DNA of 64,000 nucleotides from Mycobacterium malmoense (GCF_019645855.1 NZ_CP080999.1:1426001-1490000), one strand, 5' to 3'; counted from the stretch's first letter, positions 42,835 through 51,304 are shown. Translations and numbers: made by a program. The notes: generated by a model from the letters alone, not told the origin.

Positions 42835-44019
42835 GCCCAGCAGGCGGCGGGCGACGACGAGCTGCTGGATTTGTTGGGTGCCCTCGAAGATGTCCATGAT
42901 CTTCGAGTCGCGTGCCCACTTCTCTAACAGAGTTTGCTCGGAATAGCCTGTGGTGCCGACCAATTCGACGGCCTTGAGCGTGATGTCGCTGCCCACCCGA
43001 CCCGCCTTGGCCTTGGCCATCGAGGCTTCTTTGGAGTTCGGGATCTTGTTGTCGGCCTGCCACGCCGCGCGCACGGTCAGCAGGTAGCTCGCCTCGAAGT
43101 CGGCCTCCATCCGCAGGAATTCGGCCGCGGCCGCGCTTTGGGCGTGTGACGGTTTGTCGTAGGAGATCTCCACGCCGGCCTCGGTCAGGATCTTGCGCAG
43201 TTCCTCCAGCGTGGCCCGGGCGATGCCGAGGGCCATGCCGGCGACGACCGGCCGGGTGTTGTCGAAGGTCTCCATCACCCCGGAAAACCCCTTGCCCGAC
43301 TCGATTTCGGGATTGCCCAGCAGATTGTCCTTCGGTATCCGCACGTTGTCGAACCGGATGACGGCGGTGTCGGAGCCCTTGATCCCGAGCTTGTTCTCGA
43401 GCCGCTCGACGGTGACACCGGGGTGCTCGCGCGGCACGATGAACGACTTGATCGCCGGCCGGCCCAGTGACTTGTCCAGCGTCGCCCACACCACGATGTG
43501 CGTGGCCCGCGAACCCGCGGTGACGAAGATCTTTTCGCCGTTGATGACGTACTCGTCGCCGTCCAGCGTGGCGGTGGTGGACACCGCCGCGGAGTCGGAT
43601 CCAAAGCCCGGCTCGGTGATCGCCATCGCCGCCCACACCCGGCCCAGGCGTTTCAGCTGCTCGTCGGTGGCGACACCGGAGATCGCGGCGTTGCCCAGGC
43701 CCTGATAGGGCATCGACAGCATCAGCGCCGCGTCGCCCCAGCTGGCCTCGATGGTCTGCAGCACCGCCGCTATGTTGGCGCCGTTGCGGTTTTCTTCCTT
43801 GCCTTCGCCGCTGCGGAACGCCTCGGCCCCGGTGAGCCCCAGGGCGTTGGACTCGGCGGCCCCCGAGAACAGGTTGGACAACGTGTCCAGCTCGACCGGG
43901 TAGGCGTGTTCCTTGAGGTCGTATTTGCGGGCGATCGGCCGCATCATCTCCGCGGCGCCCTGGTGTGCCTTGTCCATCACCGCTTGCATCTTGCGGGGAA
44001 GTTCCAGATTGATTGCCAT
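42811..44019 (-). CDS. fadE23: Acyl-CoA dehydrogenase FadE23
   Basis: This 402-residue acyl-CoA dehydrogenase corresponds to M. tuberculosis Rv3140. FAD/substrate blocks include WAAMAITEPGFGSDSAAVSTTA (about 130-151), EYVINGEKIFVTAG and the C-terminal GYSEQTLLEKWARDSKIMDIFEGTQQIQQLVVARRLLG (about 354-391), with the EGT tetrad. It lies 44 nt after fadE24 on the same strand. In M. tuberculosis the fadE24-fadE23 pair is transcribed together and induced by isoniazid-type stress. Confidence 0.92.
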   Translation of the reverse strand: MAINLELPRKMQAVMDKAHQGAAEMMRPIARKYDLKEHAYPVELDTLSNLFSGAAESNALGLTGAEAFRSGEGKEENRNGANIAAVLQTIEASWGDAALMLSMPYQGLGNAAISGVATDEQLKRLGRVWAAMAITEPGFGSDSAAVSTTATLDGDEYVINGEKIFVTAGSRATHIVVWATLDKSLGRPAIKSFIVPREHPGVTVERLENKLGIKGSDTAVIRFDNVRIPKDNLLGNPEIESGKGFSGVMETFDNTRPVVAGMALGIARATLEELRKILTEAGVEISYDKPSHAQSAAAAEFLRMEADFEASYLLTVRAAWQADNKIPNSKEASMAKAKAGRVGSDITLKAVELVGTTGYSEQTLLEKWARDSKIMDIFEGTQQIQQLVVARRLLGLSSAELK

Positions 44020-44063
44020 GATTGAACTTTCAGCTCGCTTGAGATAAACGACCTAGATAACTA

Positions 44064-45485
44064 CTAGATAACTACGACGCCCTCGGCCACACCGATGGCC
44101 CGCAGGTCGCGATACCACCGCTCGACCGGGTGTTCCTTCGTGTAGCCGTGGCCGCCGAGCAATTGCACGCCGTCCAGGCCGATCTGCATGCCCTTGTCGG
44201 CGCCGAGCCGCTTGGCCAGCGCCGCCTCGCGGGCGAACGGCAGGCCCTGCTCGGCGCGCGCCGCGCCACGCCAGGTGACCAGCCGCAGCCCATCCAATTC
44301 GATGGCGATGTTGGCGCACATGAACGCCACGGCTTGACGATGGGCGATCGGCTCGCCGAAGGCCTGGCGTTCCTTCACATACGGGACGACGTAGTCGAGC
44401 ACCGCGTGCGAGGTGCCGACCGCCAGCGCCGCCCAGCCCAGCCGGGACAGCGCGATCGCCTCCGAGTAGGCCTCGTCGTGTTCGGCGTCGCTCGCATCCG
44501 GTTCACCCAGCCGCGCGCTCAACGGGACCGACACCCCGGACAGCTCGACCCGGCCCAACGCCGCCGCCCGGATTCCCATGCTCGGATCCGCTTTGACCGT
44601 AAGGCCTTTGGTGGACGACTCGACGATGAACAGCGCCGGCTTGCCGTTCAGTTGGGCTCCCACGACGAACAACTCGGCGTCGGCGGCGGCGGGGACCAAC
44701 GACTTCACGCCGTCGAGCCGATACCCCCGTGGCGTGCGCACGGCGGTGGTCTTGAGCCGGGTGGGGTCGAACAGCGGTTGCGGTTCGGCGATGGCCACGC
44801 AGGCCTGCGGGACGTTTTCGCCCGCGAACTCGTGAAGGTAGGTGGCCTGCTGGTCGCCGCTGCCCCAGTGGGTCAGTGCGGACGCCACGCCCCCGGGCGC
44901 CAGGATCGGCAGCGCAAGGCCCATGTCGCCGTAGGCGAGCGCCTCGGCCACCAGCACGTTGGTCACGCTGGAGCGGTGTGCGGCGATGCCCTCGAAATCC
45001 TCGGGGATGTTGATCGCGGTGATGCCCAACTCCGCGGCCTTGGCGATCAGCTCCGGCGGGTAGGTGGCGGCCTCGTCGGCGTCGTGCGCCGCGGGTCGCA
45101 GGATCTCTTCGGCGAATTCGTCGACGGTCTCGACGATCATCTTCTGGTCCTCGTCGGGCGTCAGGTCGAAGTAGTCCTTGCCGCTGGACTTCAGGCGGGT
45201 CGGTCCGCCGCGGAGGTTCTGGATCCGCTTGAACTGCCGGGAGGCGGCGCCGGCGGTGGAGAATATCGTCTTCGTGCCGTAGCGCAGGCCCCGGTTGAGC
45301 GGATCGCGCAGGCGGTATTTGTCCAGGAACTCCTGGCCGACGATCGGGGTGAGCAGCGCCAGGGTGATGTCGATGCCGGTCCGTTTGTGGGGTTGCAGCC
45401 CGACGCCGGTCTTGCGGCCGCGCCGTTTAAACCGCGAGCGGGAGGTTTTTGACGTCCGTTGTGAACCCGAAAGGGTGTCGGTCAT
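44064..45485 (-). CDS. fadE24: Acyl-CoA dehydrogenase FadE24
   Basis: This 473-residue dehydrogenase corresponds to Rv3139. ATG 45485 (MTDTLSGSQRTSKTSRSRF) is chosen; the basic N-terminal extension and HKRTGIDITLALLTPIVGQEFLDKY are characteristic of FadE24. The dehydrogenase core follows (DLTPDEDQKMIVETVDEFAEEILRP). The C-terminal half has AALAVGTSHAVLDYVVPYVKERQAFGEPIAHRQA, but the end replaces the usual ExT active-site region with GHGYTKEHPVERWYRDLRAIGVAEG. It is probably the partner chain of a FadE24/FadE23 heteromer. The operator palindrome at 45527-45540 lies upstream. Confidence 0.92.
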   Translation of the reverse strand: MTDTLSGSQRTSKTSRSRFKRRGRKTGVGLQPHKRTGIDITLALLTPIVGQEFLDKYRLRDPLNRGLRYGTKTIFSTAGAASRQFKRIQNLRGGPTRLKSSGKDYFDLTPDEDQKMIVETVDEFAEEILRPAAHDADEAATYPPELIAKAAELGITAINIPEDFEGIAAHRSSVTNVLVAEALAYGDMGLALPILAPGGVASALTHWGSGDQQATYLHEFAGENVPQACVAIAEPQPLFDPTRLKTTAVRTPRGYRLDGVKSLVPAAADAELFVVGAQLNGKPALFIVESSTKGLTVKADPSMGIRAAALGRVELSGVSVPLSARLGEPDASDAEHDEAYSEAIALSRLGWAALAVGTSHAVLDYVVPYVKERQAFGEPIAHRQAVAFMCANIAIELDGLRLVTWRGAARAEQGLPFAREAALAKRLGADKGMQIGLDGVQLLGGHGYTKEHPVERWYRDLRAIGVAEGVVVI

Positions 45486-45526
45486 TTCAGCAGCCTCGGT
45501 CGTTGGGCGATGCGGATCCATCTATC

Positions 45527-45540
45527 TTACTCCGGAGTAA
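45527..45540. promoter_or_regulatory. Perfect 14-bp palindrome upstream of fadE24
   Basis: TTACTCCGGAGTAA is a perfect palindrome 42-55 bp upstream of the fadE24 ATG. On the minus strand it runs into TAAGAT, a plausible -10 hexamer, so a protein bound here would block the promoter. This fits a TetR-type operator. No cognate regulator is encoded adjacent. Confidence 0.55.
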
Positions 45541-45568
45541 TATTAGCGGGCTCGCCGTGTTAATTAAT

Positions 45569-46360
45569 TCACACCTGACTCGGCGCGCGCAGGCTGGCCA
45601 GCACCCGGTCGTGCAGCAGGCCGTTTGTTGCCACGGCGCTGCCGCGGTGCGGGCCCGCGGTCCCGTCCAAGCCGGTGAACGCCCCGCCCGCCTCGCGCAC
45701 CAGGATGTCGAGTGCCGCCAGATCCCACACCGAGACCTCCGGTTCGGTGGCGATGTCGACGGCCCCCTCGGCAACGAGGCAATAGGACAGAAAGTCGCCG
45801 TAGGCCCGGACCCGCCACACCGCGTCGGTCAGCTCGATGAAGCGCTCACGCAGGCCGCGCTGGGCCCACCCCGACAGGCTGGAGAACGACAGGCTGGCCG
45901 AGCCCAGCTCCGCTACCGAGGAAACGGACAGCCCGCGCGGCGGCGCGTCGCCGACCACCGCGTGCGCGCCCCGGCCGCGCGCCGCCCACCACCGACGCTG
46001 GAGCGCCGGCGCGCTCACGACACCGACCGAAGGGACGCCGTCTTCGAGCAGTGCGATCAAACTGGCCCAGACCGGCACCCCGCGCACGAAGTTCTTCGTG
46101 CCGTCGATCGGGTCGATGATCCATTGCCGTCCGCTGAAGGTGGCGGTTCCGCCGAACTCCTCGCCGACGATGCTGTCCTCCGGCCGTTCGCGCCCGAGCA
46201 CGCCCCGCAGGTCGGTTTCGACCGCGCGGTCGGCGTCGGTTACCGGCGTCAGGTCCGGTTTGGTGTCGACGCGCAGGTCGAGCGCGCCGAACCGGGCGGC
46301 GGTCAGTGCGTCGGCGCGGTCGGCCAGCAGCAGCGCCAGCGTCAGATCGTCCCGGCTCAT
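45569..46360 (-). CDS. hisN: Histidinol-phosphatase, inositol-monophosphatase fold
   Basis: This 263-residue member of the Mg2+-dependent inositol monophosphatase superfamily has metal sites GEEFGG (about 65-70) and WIIDPIDGTKNFVRG (about 79-93), with C-terminal EVSVWDLAALDILVREAGG (about 203-221). M. tuberculosis Rv3137 of this type supplies histidinol-phosphate phosphatase for histidine synthesis. ATG 46360 (MSRDDLTLALLLADRAD) fits the family N-terminus; longer in-frame readings cross the divergent gene. It lies 15 bp from the divergent small membrane-protein gene. Confidence 0.9.
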   Translation of the reverse strand: MSRDDLTLALLLADRADALTAARFGALDLRVDTKPDLTPVTDADRAVETDLRGVLGRERPEDSIVGEEFGGTATFSGRQWIIDPIDGTKNFVRGVPVWASLIALLEDGVPSVGVVSAPALQRRWWAARGRGAHAVVGDAPPRGLSVSSVAELGSASLSFSSLSGWAQRGLRERFIELTDAVWRVRAYGDFLSYCLVAEGAVDIATEPEVSVWDLAALDILVREAGGAFTGLDGTAGPHRGSAVATNGLLHDRVLASLRAPSQV

Positions 46361-46375
46361 GGAAGCAGTCCTACC

Positions 46376-46714
46376 ATGGGCCGGGTGTGGGAATTCGGTG
46401 TGCTGCTCGTGCTGGTGGCGGTCTTGGGGGTCTTTCTTGCCCAGCGGTTCATTCCACGCGGCCCGCGCGGTCAGCTGGTGAGCGGCACCCTGCTGGTGAC
46501 CGGGGTCAGCCCGCGGCCGGACGCCGACGGTGAGCAATACGTCACCATTGCCGGTGTCATCAACGGGCCCACGGTCAATGAGCACGCCGTGTACCAGCGC
46601 ATGGCGGTCAGCGTCGACCGATGGCCGACCATGGGCCAACTGCTCCCGGTGGTGTATTCGCCGAAGAATCCGGACAACTGGAGGCTCGCGCCGGCCGAAC
46701 CGTCCTCCGGTTAG
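46376..46714 (+). CDS. Small membrane-anchored protein, unknown function
   Basis: The 112 residues start with one hydrophobic segment (WEFGVLLVLVAVLGVFLAQRFI, about 4-25), followed by a soluble beta-rich part (GQLVSGTLLVTGVSPRPDADGEQYVTIAGVINGP) ending WRLAPAEPSSG. It may be a membrane-tethered domain with the C-terminus on either face; no family recognised. ATG 46376 lies 15 bp from the divergent hisN start, so the two share a very short promoter region. The conserved-looking ORF and codon usage support a real gene. Confidence 0.68.
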   Translation: MGRVWEFGVLLVLVAVLGVFLAQRFIPRGPRGQLVSGTLLVTGVSPRPDADGEQYVTIAGVINGPTVNEHAVYQRMAVSVDRWPTMGQLLPVVYSPKNPDNWRLAPAEPSSG

Positions 46715-46717
46715 ATA

Positions 46718-46945
46718 TCAAGGGGCCGGTGCCCCGCCGAATCCAATGGTGACCACCAAGTGATGCAGCATCGCGACGAAGGTGATCGCCCACACCGCGA
46801 GCAGGGCCAGTTCGCGACGCCCTTCCCCGAGAGCGCATGGGCGTGCTGCTGGTACATCGCCATCGAGAGGATGCCCGTGGCCATCACCAGTGCGAAGTAA
46901 GCGGGATTGAGGGTTCGCGCCGCATCGGCCGGTCCAGGTGGTCAT
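46718..46945 (-). pseudogene. Fragment of a TDT/TehA-like membrane transporter gene
   Basis: From ATG 46945 on the minus strand, MTTWTGR is followed after a frameshift by ARTLNPAYFALVMATGILSMAM. The NPxYFALVMATGI block is typical of the first helix of tellurite-resistance/dicarboxylate (TDT) carriers. A second shift leads to LALLAVWAITFVAMLHHLV and a stop at 46718. Only about 75 codons remain of a family with over 300 residues, so this is a decayed remnant. A real two-helix small protein with sequencing errors is the alternative. Confidence 0.45.
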
Positions 46946-47250
46946 GCGCCCCTCGGTTCTGTACGGCCCCCTCGCCCGTCCAAGTATGTACCAGCCAACG
47001 CCAACAGCGTTTACGGGCAACACAATTACGGCAATGTCGGGCTTCGCCCGGTGACCAACAAGCGACGACGCGAAAACACAATCCGGTTCCGCGGCGGTGG
47101 CAACAATAGCCTTTGCCGATAGGGGTTGATAGGGACCAATGGCACCCATTTGTGAATCCAACGCCCCTGGGGACCAGGGCTTCACGTCAATAACGTTACC
47201 GGTGGACCAAACTGATGATTTAGCCTTTCCGACCAGCACGGGAGACCGCG
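46946..47250. other. Gene-poor stretch upstream of the devRS remnant operon
   Basis: No open frame with family resemblance is seen. The stretch is somewhat lower in G+C than the flanks. It should contain the promoter for devR. PPE genes found here in M. tuberculosis are absent. Two Dos-box-like half sites lie at 47126-47149 and 47167-47186. Confidence 0.5.
47126..47186 (+). promoter_or_regulatory. Two imperfect Dos-box-like sequences upstream of devR
   Basis: The DosR consensus is a 20-bp palindrome with GGGAC and GTCCC half sites. TTGATAGGGACCAATGGCAC (from 47126) and CTGGGGACCAGGGCTTCACG (47167-47186) each keep one good GGGACC half site and a poor second half. They sit 65-125 bp upstream of the truncated USP reading frame, where M. 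tuberculosis carries autoregulatory Dos boxes. Binding is unproven. Confidence 0.3.
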
Positions 47251-47358
47251 ATGCTTCATTCAGCTCCGATGGTCGTCGTCGGTGTCGACGAATCGGAAGC
47301 GGGCACCGATGCGGCCCGCTGGGCGACCGACAAGGCCACGCGCTCCGGCGACTTGTAG
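47251..47358 (+). pseudogene. N-terminal remnant of universal stress protein gene (Rv3134c type)
   Basis: ATG 47251 opens MLHSAPMVVVGVDESEAGTDAARWATDKA, the beta-1/alpha-1 start of a universal stress protein (VVVGVDESE), then hits TAG after 35 codons. Full-length USPs of this kind have about 260 residues in two domains. No later part is found before devR at 47401. In M. tuberculosis, Rv3134c is co-transcribed with devR and devS, so an internal deletion has removed nearly the whole first gene here while keeping its start and upstream region. Confidence 0.75.
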
Positions 47359-47400
47359 GGGCTTGTCCGTCCGGACTGGTCCGATCTGCGGAGGGGCGTT

Positions 47401-48066
47401 GTGGTAAAGGTCTTCTTGGTTGACGATCACGAGGCGGTGCGGCGCAGCCTAACCGAATTGCTTGGTGAGGACCCCGAACTCGACCTGGTGGGCCAGGCGG
47501 GATCGGTCGCCGAGGCGATGGCGCGGATCCCCGCGGCCAGCCCGGACGTTGCCGTGCTCGACGATCGGCTGCCCGACGGCAACGGCATCGAACTATGCCG
47601 TGATCTGTTGTCGTGCATGCCGGATCTGCGGTGCGTGATCCTGACGTCGTACACCTCCGACGAGGCGATGCTGGACGCGATCCTGTCCGGCGGCAGCGGA
47701 TACGTCGTCAAAGACATCAAGCGAATGGAATTAGCCTGCGCCATCAAAGATGTGGGCGCCGGGCGGTCGCTGCTCGACGAGCGGGCCGCGGCCGCGCTGA
47801 CCGCGAAACTGCGGCGGGCCGCCGAGACCAACGACGGGCTGCCGGGCTTCGACGATCGGGACCGGGCGTTGTTGGGCTTGCTCAGCGACGGCCTGACCAA
47901 CAAGCAGATCGCCGATCGGATGTCGTTGGCCGACGAAGCTGTGAAGAAGCACGTCTCGCGCTTGCTGGTCAAATTGGGCGTGGCCCGTCGAAACCCAACC
48001 CACTTTATCGCCAGCGGAATTGAAGCACATACGATCACCCGGGAATGGACAGGGCGGATCGACTGA
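47401..48066 (+). CDS. devR: DevR/DosR-like response regulator with altered DNA-contact residues
   Basis: This 221-residue NarL/LuxR-type regulator has receiver domain residues 1-120 with the phospho-acceptor Asp54 (VAVLD), acidic pair Asp8-Asp9 and Lys104, then a linker and HTH (LLGLLSDGLTNKQIADRM, about 157-174). The recognition helix reads DEAVKKHVSRLL where M. tuberculosis DosR has EKTVKNYVSRLL. At the three DNA-contact positions 179, 182 and 183 it has Glu, Lys and Lys instead of Lys, Lys and Asn. The C-terminal tail after KLGVARR is also unrelated to DosR. GTG 47401 follows GGAGGGG. It overlaps devS by 22 nt. Confidence 0.88.
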   Translation: MVKVFLVDDHEAVRRSLTELLGEDPELDLVGQAGSVAEAMARIPAASPDVAVLDDRLPDGNGIELCRDLLSCMPDLRCVILTSYTSDEAMLDAILSGGSGYVVKDIKRMELACAIKDVGAGRSLLDERAAAALTAKLRRAAETNDGLPGFDDRDRALLGLLSDGLTNKQIADRMSLADEAVKKHVSRLLVKLGVARRNPTHFIASGIEAHTITREWTGRID

Positions 48067-49784
48067 CGATGACCAAGCGGGCCCCGACTGGCGACGCGGC
48101 CGGTATGCGTCCGCTGCGCCACACACTGTCTCAACTGCGTCTCGGCGAACTCCTGATCGAGGTGCAGGACCGCATCGAGCAGATCGTCGAGGGGCGCGAC
48201 CGCCTCGACGGGCTGGTCGAGGCGATGTTGGTGGTGACGTCCGGCCTAGAGCTGGACGCCACCCTGCGATCGATCGTGCACTCGGCGACCAATCTCGTCG
48301 ACGCCCGCTACGGCGCTCTGGAAGTGCACGACCGGGACAACCGCGTGTCGCAATTCGTCCACCGGGGCATCGACGAGGAAACCGTCCGGCGCATCGGCCA
48401 CGTACCCGAAGGCCGGGGCATCGTCGGCTTGCTGATCCAAGACCCCAAACCGCTACGGCTGGACGATATTTCGCGGCATCCGGCCTCGGTCGGGTTTCCC
48501 GCGCACCACCCACCGATGCGGACTTTCCTGGGAGTGCCGGTTCGGGTGCGCGACAGATCGTTCGGCACCCTGTATTTGTCCGACAAGACCAATGGGCAGC
48601 CGTTCAGCGACGACGACGAGGTGCTGGTTAGGGCGCTGGCCGCGGCAGCGGGAATTGCCATCGCGAACGCCCGGCTCTACGCGCAGGCCAAGGAGCGCGA
48701 GTCGTGGATAGAGGCCACCCGCGACATTGCCACCGAATTGTTGTCCGGCACCGAACCCGGGACGGTATTCCGGCTGGTCGCCGAGGAGGCGCTCAAGCTG
48801 ACCGCGGCGGACGCGGCCCTGGTGGCCGTCCCGGTCGACGAAGAGATGCCGGAAGCCGACGTGCCAGAGCTGGTGGTGATCGAAACCGTAGGCAGCGCTA
48901 TGGCTTCCGTCGCCGGGAAAACCATTGCCGTGGCCGGCACATCGGTCGGCGGCGTGTTCGTCAACAGCGCGCCGCGGCGGGTCGACCGGATCGAATTGGA
49001 CGGCGTGGAGGCCGGCCCCGCGCTGATCCTGCCGCTGCGGGCCACCGACACCATCGCCGGTGTGGTTGTGGCGTTGCGGCAAGGCGATTCGGCCTCCTTC
49101 ACCGACGAGCAACTCGAGATGCTGGCCGCGTTCGCCGACCAGGCCGCGCTGGCCTGGCAGCTGGCCACCGCGCAGCGCCGGATGCGTGAACTCGATGTGG
49201 TCACCGACCGGGAGCGTATCGCGCGCGATCTTCACGACCACGTGACCCAGCGGCTCTTCGCGATCGGTCTGGCGTTGCAGGCCACGGTCCCGCGGGCACG
49301 CGATTCCGAAGTGCGGCAACGGCTTACCGAGGCCGTGGATGACCTGCAGGGCGTCATCCAAGAAATCCGCACCACCATCTTCGACTTGCAGGGAACCGCG
49401 CAGGGAACCACCCGGCTCCGGCGGCGAATCGACGAGGCCATCGCCCAATTCGGTAGCTGTGGGCTGCGCACCACCGTGCAATACGTCGGGCCGCTGTCGG
49501 TGGTCGACGGGGCGCTGGCCGACCACGCCGAGGCGGTGGTCCGGGAAGCGCTCAGCAACGCCGTGCGGCACGCGGAGGCCACCACCGTCATGGTCCGGGT
49601 CGCGGTCGGCGACGACTTGTGCATCGAGGTGAGCGACAACGGCCGCGGGATGCCCGACGAGTTCACCAGCAGCGGTTTGACCAACCTGCGGTGGCGGGCG
49701 GCCCAGGCCGGCGGTGAATTCACGATCGAAAGCACACCCGACACCGGCGGAACGCTGCTGCGCTGGTCGGCGCCCCTGCTCTAG
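48045..49784 (+). CDS. devS: DevS/DosS-like haem sensor histidine kinase
   Basis: This 579-residue protein has two GAF domains (about 60-205 and 230-375) and an HPK7-type kinase. The haem-ligand His of GAF-A aligns with His147 in AHHPPMRTFLGVP. The phospho-acceptor is in ERIARDLHDHVTQRLFAIGLALQ (His near 396), and the N and G boxes of the ATPase are VVREALSNAVRHAEATTV and VSDNGRGMPDEF. The family senses O2, NO, CO or redox state through haem and phosphorylates DevR. All key residues look intact. ATG 48054 is a nearby alternative start. Its 3' end overlaps convergent fprA by 4 nt. Confidence 0.92.
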   Translation: MDRADRLTMTKRAPTGDAAGMRPLRHTLSQLRLGELLIEVQDRIEQIVEGRDRLDGLVEAMLVVTSGLELDATLRSIVHSATNLVDARYGALEVHDRDNRVSQFVHRGIDEETVRRIGHVPEGRGIVGLLIQDPKPLRLDDISRHPASVGFPAHHPPMRTFLGVPVRVRDRSFGTLYLSDKTNGQPFSDDDEVLVRALAAAAGIAIANARLYAQAKERESWIEATRDIATELLSGTEPGTVFRLVAEEALKLTAADAALVAVPVDEEMPEADVPELVVIETVGSAMASVAGKTIAVAGTSVGGVFVNSAPRRVDRIELDGVEAGPALILPLRATDTIAGVVVALRQGDSASFTDEQLEMLAAFADQAALAWQLATAQRRMRELDVVTDRERIARDLHDHVTQRLFAIGLALQATVPRARDSEVRQRLTEAVDDLQGVIQEIRTTIFDLQGTAQGTTRLRRRIDEAIAQFGSCGLRTTVQYVGPLSVVDGALADHAEAVVREALSNAVRHAEATTVMVRVAVGDDLCIEVSDNGRGMPDEFTSSGLTNLRWRAAQAGGEFTIESTPDTGGTLLRWSAPLL

Positions 49785-51151
49785 CCGTGGCCGATGCGCA
49801 GCAGCTCGACCAGGCTGGGCAGCTTGACGCGCGGACGCCCGTGCGGCTCGCCGGCCGCCCGCTCGTGGCGATCGATGAGCCGCCAGTGCGCGGAGGTGAC
49901 CAGCTTCGGCTGGCGTGAGGCCAGCCAGGCGGCCAGCTTGTCGGCACGGTCCTCGGGGAAATCCGCGAGTTCGCCGGCGGCCGTCAAGTCACCCAGCACG
50001 GTGTCGACAGTGTCCTGGGAGTCCTTCTTATTGGTGCCGATCACGCCGGTCGGCCCGCGCTTGATCCACCCGACGACGTATTCGTTGCGGCTGCCCTGCA
50101 CCCGGCCGTCGGCGTTGGGGATCGTCGCGCTCTTGTCGTCGAACGGCAGCCCCGGGGTGGGCACACCGCGGTAACCGACCGACCGCACGACCAACTGCAC
50201 AGGCAGCTCCTCGCGCTCGCCGGTGTCCTTGGCCGCAACCCGCCCGCCCTCGTCGGTGACCAGTTCGTTGCGCCCGAGCACGATGGACTCCACTTTGCCC
50301 TCACCCTTGATCTCGATCGGAGATGTCAAGAACCGGAAGACTATTCGACGATGACCGGGCCGCGGCGCGCGCTGCGCATAGTCGCGCAACGCCTTGATGT
50401 TCTGCTTCGTCGTCTTGCCCGCCGCGGCCGCGTCCTCGTCGGTGATGTCCTGCAGCTGCGCCGGATCGACGATCACGTCGACCCCGTCGAGATCCGCCAG
50501 CTCACGCAGCTCCAGCGTGGTGAACGCCGCCTGCAGCGGTCCGCGCCGGCCGACGATGACCACCTCCTCCAGGCCGCACGGACGCAGCGATTCCAGCGCG
50601 TGGTCGGCGATGTCGGTAATCGCCAGCACGTCGGGGTCGGTGACCAGGATGCGTGCGACGTCCAGCGCCACGTTGCCGTTGCCGATCACGACGGCGCGCG
50701 CACCCGACAGATCCGGCGTCGCGTGTTCGAAGTTCGGATGCGCGTTGTACCAACCCACGAAGTCGACGGCGGAGATGCTGCCCGGCAGGTCCTCACCGGG
50801 AATGTTCAGCGCGCGGTCGGACTGCGCCCCGACGGCATAGATGACGGCGTCGTAGCGCTCGGCGAGTTCGCCCGCCTCGACATGCTCACCCACCACGACG
50901 TTGCCGAAGAAGCGGAAGCGGGGGTCTTCGGCGGTGTTTTCGAATTGCCTGCTGATCGATTTGATCTTCGGGTGATCCGGCGCGACGCCGGAGCGCACCA
51001 GCCCCCACGGCGTCGGCAGCATCTCGAGCATGTCGACGGCCACGTCGAAGTCCTGCGACGCGTCGGCCGCCTTCAGCAAGGATGCCGCGGCGAAGAAACC
51101 CGACGGCCCGGAGCCGACGATGGCTATGTGATACAGGTGGTGCCTGCGCAT
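49781..51151 (-). CDS. fprA: NADPH:ferredoxin reductase FprA
   Basis: At 456 residues it is equal to M. tuberculosis FprA (Rv3106), an adrenodoxin-reductase-like flavoprotein that moves electrons from NADPH through FAD to ferredoxins. FAD motif VGSGPSGFFAAASLL is at about 11-25, ATP/NADP Rossmann motif VIGNGNVALDVARILV at about 155-170, followed by VVIVGRRGPLQAAFT. The C-terminal GWIKRGPTGVIGTNKKDS is the family FAD-closing block. ATG 51151 (MRRHHLYHIAIVGSG) is chosen to match family length. It is divergent from prfB. Confidence 0.94.
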   Translation of the reverse strand: MRRHHLYHIAIVGSGPSGFFAAASLLKAADASQDFDVAVDMLEMLPTPWGLVRSGVAPDHPKIKSISRQFENTAEDPRFRFFGNVVVGEHVEAGELAERYDAVIYAVGAQSDRALNIPGEDLPGSISAVDFVGWYNAHPNFEHATPDLSGARAVVIGNGNVALDVARILVTDPDVLAITDIADHALESLRPCGLEEVVIVGRRGPLQAAFTTLELRELADLDGVDVIVDPAQLQDITDEDAAAAGKTTKQNIKALRDYAQRAPRPGHRRIVFRFLTSPIEIKGEGKVESIVLGRNELVTDEGGRVAAKDTGEREELPVQLVVRSVGYRGVPTPGLPFDDKSATIPNADGRVQGSRNEYVVGWIKRGPTGVIGTNKKDSQDTVDTVLGDLTAAGELADFPEDRADKLAAWLASRQPKLVTSAHWRLIDRHERAAGEPHGRPRVKLPSLVELLRIGHG

Positions 51152-51304
51152 AGTCGAGCCTTTTGTTCGTGCCCGGCTACGTGGCAAGGGGCTGTCGCAG
51201 CGTAGTCGCGGGCGCACATGGTGGTCACTTGATGCTAAACGCTGTTCCCCGGACCATGACCTGAGCATTCAACGCCGGCTATGGCGCCGGTAACGTGGGC
51301 GGCT

